Positions 7,955 through 12,556 of a stretch of 12,556 nt of DNA are shown one piece after another. Each line of letters begins with the position of its first letter. Positions within the stretch are counted from its first letter, which is position 1. The stretch spans positions 1 through 12,556 of the forward strand of contig CAZPPS010000050.1 in assembly GCA_964588495.1 (NCBI GenBank). The letters run 5' to 3'. This stretch comes from CAVPKN01 sp964588495 (lineage in GTDB: Bacteria > Chlamydiota > Chlamydiia > Chlamydiales > JAAKFR01). Position numbers and translations under genes: made by a program. The notes beneath the pieces were generated by a model, which saw nothing but the letters and a program-made list of their open reading frames with translations, searched no databases and had not been told where the DNA came from.

Positions 7955-9550
7955 ATGGCACTACAGCCAGTCAATGTGCACGAGTGTGCAGCGCAAGCCT
8001 ACGATTTGCATCATCTTTTTCCCAAAGATGATTACAAAAAAGAGCGAATAGTTTGTGCTCACTATCTTATTCTTTATAAAAACAAGAAGGGTGTTGTCGA
8101 ATGGCTCAACAATAACCCACAGTATTTGAATGAGAAGGCGACGAAATTTCAAATCACACCCCTTCATCTGTGTGCAATTGTAGGAGATGTTGATACAGCG
8201 ACTTATCTCCTTTCCAAGGGAGCTCACACTCATGAACTCGATATCAGAAAGTGGACACCGCTTCATCACGCGGCTCTCCATGAAAATTCGGCAATGTTGA
8301 CTCTCCTCCTAAAAATTGATGCAACGAAAGATAACCCCGCTTCACCACTCAAAAATGAAAATAACGGCACTTACGCAGATCTCAGACAATGGGCTTTTCC
8401 CCAGCAGATTTCCCAAGATAACAATGTGTTTAACTTTCGTAATCCTCATGGGGAAATTGTTGGCGGCAGTGCAACCCAGTTTCAGGAAATGACGGGTGCT
8501 CAGTTCGTCTCTCAAATGCATTCAGATCCAGCCTTTTTTATAAACGAATGGAAAAATCCCACTGAAATAGCAGAGGCTGATCTAAACATTTCTGCATCCA
8601 TGGAAAAGTTATATTTAAGCTTTTTGAACGCTCCTCCTCCACTTTTTTTAGATGCAACCGGAGCTTCGGGTTTTGGGGTTTTCTCTGGTGGCGAGATACC
8701 GAAAGATGCTGTTGTCATCGATTATTTAGGAAAGGCAACACATGATGGAGGCGCTAGTCTTTATGCCATGACACTCTGTGACGGTTTCGAAAAGCGGAAC
8801 TTTGGCCCCATGATGAATGATGGGTTTCCCAATAGTGTCGATATGTCTTTATGTAACTTTAAGGGCATTCCGATCCTTCATGTGCTCCGAGCCATTCGAC
8901 CTATAGCACAAGGAGAACAGATTCTTTGGAATTATGGGCACAATCACCCTGTTAAAGTTGGTAAATATACTCATTTAGCCGAAGAAGATGCCATCAAATG
9001 GTTACAAGAAAAAAACCTTTTAGAGCGATACAAAGAATTAAACAATTGGGTAAGAACAAATACTGATAACGTCAATTTTTCAGTTATTTTCAGAAATTAT
9101 ATTGCACCATTTCATTATCTTTTATGCACACCGTCTTTTCAGGTCATTGTTTTGTTAAAGAGGATTATAACAATAGATGAGTTATATACTATTTCAAAAC
9201 AAAGATATTTTGATGAGCGATCAAGTGTTACGGAACGGTCAGATAATTTGTTTGTCAGAAAAGACTTGGAAAGCAGTTTTAGGATTGTAAGCTTCTTTTT
9301 TAAGTTCTGTGCTCAACTTGACAATCCCAGCCAAAAAGAACAGGAGGTTGTAACTATTGTCGAGAATTTATTTTCTCAAATGAAAATATCTAGTTTTTTT
9401 GGTTTCTGGGAAACTCTGACTGCAGATCTTGCTGATCCTACGTCATTCGTACGGCCCCTTTTGACAAAGGCAATCGAAGGTAACCTGCCTCAAAGAGAAA
9501 AGTTACTGAAGATGGCAATCAATTTTGAGCTGCATCCCGAACTTTACTAA
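7955..9550 (+). CDS. Ankyrin-repeat SET-domain protein, putative lysine methyltransferase
   Basis: 531 residues, ATG start; only a weak GGAT lies upstream. Two ankyrin repeats at about 66-98 and 99-123 (ITPLHLCAIVGDVDTATYLL, WTPLHHAALHE) are followed by a linker and a SET domain at about 228-332. The SET landmarks are a GFGVFS strand (Gly239, Gly241) of the S-adenosylmethionine site, DYLGK at 256-260, a variant of the NHSxxPN knot (NDGFPN, 288-293), and GEQILWNYG with Tyr327 in the catalytic tyrosine position. The Cys-rich post-SET zinc motif is absent. The last 200 residues are helical and unassigned. SET proteins of intracellular bacteria are known to act on host histones (Legionella LegAS4/RomA, which also has ankyrin repeats) or bacterial targets (chlamydial NUE), so host chromatin is a plausible target, but this is inferred. 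It lies 97 bases after the F-box gene and could share its transcript. His or Asp replacing the usual knot residues may alter activity. Confidence 0.92.
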   Translation: MALQPVNVHECAAQAYDLHHLFPKDDYKKERIVCAHYLILYKNKKGVVEWLNNNPQYLNEKATKFQITPLHLCAIVGDVDTATYLLSKGAHTHELDIRKWTPLHHAALHENSAMLTLLLKIDATKDNPASPLKNENNGTYADLRQWAFPQQISQDNNVFNFRNPHGEIVGGSATQFQEMTGAQFVSQMHSDPAFFINEWKNPTEIAEADLNISASMEKLYLSFLNAPPPLFLDATGASGFGVFSGGEIPKDAVVIDYLGKATHDGGASLYAMTLCDGFEKRNFGPMMNDGFPNSVDMSLCNFKGIPILHVLRAIRPIAQGEQILWNYGHNHPVKVGKYTHLAEEDAIKWLQEKNLLERYKELNNWVRTNTDNVNFSVIFRNYIAPFHYLLCTPSFQVIVLLKRIITIDELYTISKQRYFDERSSVTERSDNLFVRKDLESSFRIVSFFFKFCAQLDNPSQKEQEVVTIVENLFSQMKISSFFGFWETLTADLADPTSFVRPLLTKAIEGNLPQREKLLKMAINFELHPELY

Positions 9551-9691
9551 AAGGTAAGGAAAAGGCGGCACGTTAAAAGTGGATGCGGAGCCAAAGTAAC
9601 ATTTCGTATGGTGTCGCGAATTTTTATTTATTGGCAGTCACCTCAAGAAAAGGACCGGAACTTTGGCATCCAGAAAGAATCTAAGCTGGGC

Positions 9692-9700
9692 TGGTATAGA
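9692..9700 (+). promoter_or_regulatory. Candidate extended -10 promoter of the Inc-like unit
   Basis: TGGTATAGA fits an extended -10 (TGn followed by TATAGA, four to five matches to TATAAT). No convincing -35 is present at the normal 17-base distance; TTGGCA at 9663-9668 is too far. A start near 9707 would give a leader of about 20 bases containing the Shine-Dalgarno of the first gene. Confidence 0.3.
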
Positions 9701-9726
9701 TACAAAACAATGATGGAGAAATTTTT

Positions 9727-10545
9727 ATGTCTATAATTGACACTGCAATTCGGGGTGGAAAAATAGGGGGTACTGTTGGTGCTGTAGGAGGGGGTTTGGC
9801 AACTGTGCCGTTGCTGATGGGTGTTTTTGCTGCTGGATGTTTTTTCGGAGGTCCCGCTGTTACAGTATCAGTAGTAGCGACTAATGTCGGTGGTATTCCG
9901 GCCTTAATGGGGTTAATTGGTGCAGGTACTGTTGTGGGTGGAGTGTCGGGTGGAGCCTTAGGAGCTACGGCAGGAGGCGTTGCAGGTGGGATTTCTGATA
10001 TCAGCACAAGAATAGATGCCTACTACACAGCTTTGGAAGCCGATATGGAAGCCGAAGATGCAGGCAATAAGTTAGCTAAAGGAAATGAGAGACTCGAAAA
10101 ATCAATCAATGATTTTAAACAAACTGCTGAAGATCACAAAGAAACTGTAGCACAAACCAGTGGAATACTAGATTCAAAAATAGAACGTTTGAATGAAGTT
10201 GGTAAGGAATTAAAAGAAACGCAGAGTGTTTGTTCAGAAAATGTTAGATCTCAAAGACAAACAGCAGAAGTACTGAATAATGTTGTTACAGAATTCGTTG
10301 AAATGATTAATCCTGCGTTAGAGCAAACAGTTTTGGAGCAACATCAAGAGATTGCGACGCTCAAAAAAGAACTTGCAGACTGCAGGCTGCTGCTCCGCGA
10401 CGCTGTAGTTGCTTTAGACCAATATCAAAGCAAAGCAATATTAGATGATGAAGAAAATCTGCGGCTTAAAAATGAATTGGCCTTCTCAAAAGCTAGGGAA
10501 GCAGAGTTAATGCGATTATTAGTTAGTAATGGTGTAAGGATATAA
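9727..10545 (+). CDS. Inc-like membrane protein with glycine-zipper hydrophobic region and coiled coil (paralogue 1)
   Basis: 272 residues; ATG with GGAG eight bases upstream (9715-9718). Residues 8-92 are almost wholly Gly, Ala, Val, Ile and Leu with GxxxG spacing (GGKIGGTVGAVGGG, then GALGATAGGVAGG), enough for two or more close-packed membrane helices. Residues 105-272 are charged heptad-rich coiled coil (ERLEKSINDF, LEQHQEIATLKKEL, LKNELAFSKAREAELMRLL). There is no cleavable signal peptide. A long bilobed hydrophobic region beside a coiled coil is the hallmark layout of chlamydial inclusion-membrane proteins, some of which (IncA) use SNARE-like coils for fusion. No Inc sequence family was recognised, so the assignment rests on topology. 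The Gly-rich helix packing also fits a pore-forming or membrane-deforming protein. The downstream gene repeats the coiled-coil module. Confidence 0.9.
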   Translation: MSIIDTAIRGGKIGGTVGAVGGGLATVPLLMGVFAAGCFFGGPAVTVSVVATNVGGIPALMGLIGAGTVVGGVSGGALGATAGGVAGGISDISTRIDAYYTALEADMEAEDAGNKLAKGNERLEKSINDFKQTAEDHKETVAQTSGILDSKIERLNEVGKELKETQSVCSENVRSQRQTAEVLNNVVTEFVEMINPALEQTVLEQHQEIATLKKELADCRLLLRDAVVALDQYQSKAILDDEENLRLKNELAFSKAREAELMRLLVSNGVRI

Positions 10546-10558
10546 AACACGCGTTTTT

Positions 10559-10563
10559 GGGAG
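10559..10563 (+). promoter_or_regulatory. Shine-Dalgarno of the second Inc-like gene
   Basis: GGGAG lies six bases before the ATG at 10570 in the 24-base gap after the first gene, which fixes that start and supports one transcript for the unit. Confidence 0.6.
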
Positions 10564-10569
10564 TTTATT

Positions 10570-11313
10570 ATGACGAAGTCTGTAGGGATTGAACCAGATG
10601 GAACAGGAGCTGTGATCGGCTTATTCGGCGGGGCTATTATCGGTGGAATAGGCTTTGCTGCAGTTGGATGGGCTTTAATTCCAGCAGTGGTTGCCGGCGA
10701 ATTCGTTGCTTTTTCAGGTATGGTAGTTGGTAATGAGGCAGAAGGTCTTGCAAGAAGAACTTATACTTATTTTCAAACGCAGCAAACCAATGATCAAGCC
10801 CAACAGATGGGAGATCAATTAGCCAACGAAATGGATAGATTCGAAAAATTAAGCGAAGATTTTAGAGACATTGCTGAAGATCACAAAAATGTTGCGGCAG
10901 AAAACATCGCAAAACTCGAGCCCCAACTAAAAACCCTCAAAGAAGTTGGTGAGCAATTATGGGCAACCGAAGAAACCCAATCAGAGAATGTTAAATCCCA
11001 AAAACAAACTGCGGAGACTCTGATTAAGGCTGCGAACAAAGTTGCTAGCGCGATTAATCCCGCTTTAGAACAAAAATTGCTGGAACAGAGCCAAGAGGTT
11101 GCTGATCTCAAAAGTGAACTTGAAGTGTGCAGGCAGCAGCTGCGCGAAAAAGATAAAACACTTAATTTTGCTTTAGTGATCTCAGACAATTATCAAAAAA
11201 AATCAGTAGCGGACGATGAAGAAAAAGAACGCCTTAAAAATGAAGTGGCGTTTTTAAGGCGTCGGGAAGAGGAATTGTTAAGATTATTAGCTAACAATGG
11301 AATAAAAGTATGA
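10570..11313 (+). CDS. Inc-like membrane protein with coiled coil (paralogue 2)
   Basis: 247 residues. A hydrophobic stretch at about 13-58 (GAVIGLFGGAIIGGIGFAAV and on) makes a Gly-rich hairpin shorter than that of its neighbour. Residues 70-247 are coiled coil and align collinearly with paralogue 1: AEDHK, LKEVG, SENV followed by SQ and QTAE, INPALEQ, LEQxQE, CR, DDEE, RLKNE, and a closing RLL. Identity is high at these blocks, while the N-terminal hydrophobic parts share only composition. Tandem duplication with replacement or rapid divergence of the anchor explains this. The 3' end overlaps the next gene by ATGA (11310-11313), a sign of translational coupling. Topology suggests insertion in an inclusion or bacterial membrane with the coil exposed for partner pairing; hetero-oligomerisation with paralogue 1 is inferred. 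Confidence 0.9.
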   Translation: MTKSVGIEPDGTGAVIGLFGGAIIGGIGFAAVGWALIPAVVAGEFVAFSGMVVGNEAEGLARRTYTYFQTQQTNDQAQQMGDQLANEMDRFEKLSEDFRDIAEDHKNVAAENIAKLEPQLKTLKEVGEQLWATEETQSENVKSQKQTAETLIKAANKVASAINPALEQKLLEQSQEVADLKSELEVCRQQLREKDKTLNFALVISDNYQKKSVADDEEKERLKNEVAFLRRREEELLRLLANNGIKV

Positions 11314-12038
11314 CCTATCAAGCTCTACTAGCCACTAAGTATGCTGTTACAGATTATGGTAAAGAAACAATACAGGCGATTGCCGAATGGAAAGGTAGAT
11401 GTTTTCAAAACGGTGTCAGAAATACGTTGCTTGGTGTTGGAGGGGTGGGGAGCCTAGTAGCAATTTATGAATTCGCAAATCCCTTGATTCAAACGACAGC
11501 ACCTGGATGGCTGATTGGAACTGTAGTTGGAGGGGTGTCAGTAGTCGCTATTGTAGGAGGTATTTGTTTATATGCATCTTCTCCGCCCAAATTTGAGGAA
11601 ATCGTTGTTCGGCTGAAAGAAAATCTGGATCGTTTTGAAGCTGAAAACCAAAGGTTCAAAAAAAATGTTAAAGTTTTTGATGGGGAATTAGATAAATTTG
11701 AAAGTTTTAATGAAGGTACAAGAGATACTTATCACAATTTCGAAGTGAAATGGGATGGGGAAGTTACTGTGATAGAAGGCTTATGTGGTGATTTGGGGAA
11801 CACTAACGAAGGAATGAAGGCAGCTAACACAGCTATTACTGAAACCACCATTGAACTTAAAAATCAGGTAGATCGTTTGGAAAATTTGGCACGCGTATTT
11901 TCAAATGATCCGATTATTCCTAACAATTCGAATTATACGATCAATGACCAGCACGATACCATTATTGACATGAGCGATGCTCAAGCAAGACTTGCAAGGC
12001 ATAATGCCTATTTAACTCAATCGAAAGGCTCAGGTTAG
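11310..12038 (+). CDS. Inc-like protein with bilobed membrane hairpin and coiled coil
   Basis: 242 residues, starting within the ATGA overlap with the preceding gene, so probably translated by coupling; no clear Shine-Dalgarno. Residues 38-56 and 68-90 form two hydrophobic helices split by a short turn (NPLIQTTAPG), the classic Inc bilobed signature. Residues 95-200 are amphipathic helix with Phe/Leu heptads (RLKENLDRFEAENQRFKK, GELDKFESF) and a second coil (TTIELKNQVDRLENLA). The tail (200-242) is Asn/Asp-rich and probably disordered. It is not a close paralogue of the two genes before it, sharing only the plan, so the unit brings together two coiled-coil lineages. A role in inclusion-membrane tethering or fusion, or as scaffold of a membrane complex with the upstream pair, is inferred. 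Confidence 0.88.
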   Translation: MTYQALLATKYAVTDYGKETIQAIAEWKGRCFQNGVRNTLLGVGGVGSLVAIYEFANPLIQTTAPGWLIGTVVGGVSVVAIVGGICLYASSPPKFEEIVVRLKENLDRFEAENQRFKKNVKVFDGELDKFESFNEGTRDTYHNFEVKWDGEVTVIEGLCGDLGNTNEGMKAANTAITETTIELKNQVDRLENLARVFSNDPIIPNNSNYTINDQHDTIIDMSDAQARLARHNAYLTQSKGSG

Positions 12039-12069
12039 TAGTCAAGGAGAAAGCTGAGACTCTGAGCCT
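12026..12069. terminator. Hairpin between convergent genes
   Basis: AGGCTCAG (12026-12033) pairs with CTGAGCCT (12062-12069) across 28 bases, straddling the stop codon of the Inc-like gene in the 35-base gap before the convergent minus-strand gene. Being symmetric it could serve both strands, but neither side has a real T-tract and the loop is long. Weak candidate. Confidence 0.25.
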
Positions 12070-12073
12070 ACAG

Positions 12074-12556
12074 CTACCCCTCAGTTGACTCGATTTCGTT
12101 GACGCTGAGACGCATGAGGTCGCCGGTTAGGAGTTGGAGGTTCAGCGAGCGGATCCAATCAGCTTTTGCTGCGCTGTCGGGCAGCTGACGGGCTTCTTCA
12201 AGTTGTCTGTGGATATTGGCAAGATCAAAGATGTCCCTGAGCTCTGCAGGTACAATTCTTGCATTGCTTTCCTTTAAGAGCCTCAGTTCTTCGACTCTGA
12301 GACTGGATAACACCTCTATAGTCTCTTTATAAAAAATCTTTTTGATGATCTGGGAGGGGAGTCTAAATTGTGGTAGATTGACCATTTCTTTTTCGATTTT
12401 TTCAATAATGGGCGTTAATTGAGCTACGAGAATGTGGTTGCCGAGAGTCCTTGTTAGATGTTCGAGGAACTGTTTGAGGGGAGTGAACTCATTTTCTCTG
12501 TGGCTAAAATTCCAGGCCTTGGAAACCCGAGTTGCAGCTTTTTTTGAGGCTGTGTC
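12074..12556 (-). CDS. Unidentified helical protein, C-terminal part, runs off the window
   Basis: The frame is open from the right edge down to TAG at 12074-12076, giving 160 residues and no start codon in view. The single internal ATG at 12383-12385 is unlikely to be the start, because the upstream 57 codons read as good protein (KAWNFSHRENEF, PLKQFLEHL). It is highly charged and helical (SLRVEELRLLKES, HRQLEEARQLPDS), with no membrane span, signal or motif I recognise. It is convergent with the Inc-like unit and ends 36 bases from it. Its kinship to the other proteins in the window cannot be judged from this fragment. Confidence 0.75.
   Translation of the reverse strand, partial: DTASKKAATRVSKAWNFSHRENEFTPLKQFLEHLTRTLGNHILVAQLTPIIEKIEKEMVNLPQFRLPSQIIKKIFYKETIEVLSSLRVEELRLLKESNARIVPAELRDIFDLANIHRQLEEARQLPDSAAKADWIRSLNLQLLTGDLMRLSVNEIESTEG

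Noticed and set aside
9551..9640. Possible intrinsic terminator after the SET gene (TCGCGAATTTTT)
   Set aside because: Only a 4-bp TTCG/CGAA pairing can be drawn before the T-run, too weak to call a terminator.
9681..10007. Minus-strand Pro-rich open frame
   Set aside because: It is the complement of the Gly-rich membrane region of the first Inc-like gene (GGN codons give Pro on the other strand) and lacks a start context.
10881..11189. Minus-strand Ser/Cys-rich open frame opposite the second Inc-like gene
   Set aside because: It is antisense to the conserved coiled-coil coding sequence and its composition is a by-product of Glu/Lys/Ala codons read backwards.
12074..12385. A complete 103-codon gene starting at the ATG at 12385
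   Set aside because: The same frame stays open to the window edge with protein-like sequence upstream of that Met, so it is better described as the C-terminal part of a longer gene.

Overview
The window looks like a piece of an obligate intracellular bacterium of amoebae or other eukaryotes, most probably an environmental member of the Chlamydiota (Parachlamydia/Neochlamydia/Simkania-like). This is inferred from content: moderately AT-rich DNA, a density of eukaryote-like domains (F-box, WD40, SET, ankyrin, leucine-rich repeats), and three consecutive proteins with the chlamydial inclusion-membrane (Inc) layout of a hydrophobic hairpin followed by coiled coil. No rRNA, tRNA, housekeeping gene or CRISPR array was seen, so the taxonomic call is tentative.

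Layout. 1-297: non-coding, with a possible decayed transposase scrap. 298-2913 (-): large protein with a candidate circularly permuted papain-like His/Cys pair, degenerate C-terminal ankyrin-like repeats and a C-terminal CaaX box (CVLF). 2914-3225: divergent intergenic region with a candidate promoter for the minus-strand gene, plus a small open frame that may be the shifted-out N-terminus of the next protein. 3226-7857 (+): 1543-residue mosaic of F-box, kinase-like domain, degenerate NACHT-like ATPase, second kinase-like domain, LRRs and eight WD40 repeats. 7955-9550 (+): ankyrin plus SET-domain protein. 9727-12038 (+): a three-gene unit of Inc-like membrane/coiled-coil proteins, the first two paralogous and the last two overlapping by ATGA. 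12074-12556 (-): C-terminal part of a helical protein running off the window.

How the genes may fit together (inference): this reads as an island of host-interaction proteins. The candidate activities are ubiquitin-ligase recruitment (F-box/WD40), chromatin or protein lysine methylation (SET), thiol protease or acyl transfer at a prenyl-anchored membrane site (His/Cys domain with CaaX) and inclusion-membrane remodelling (Inc-like trio). No secretion signal can be proven by eye, so effector status is a hypothesis. The most notable items are the CaaX tail, the F-box/WD40 protein with twin kinase-like domains around a dead NACHT-like domain, and the ankyrin-SET protein.
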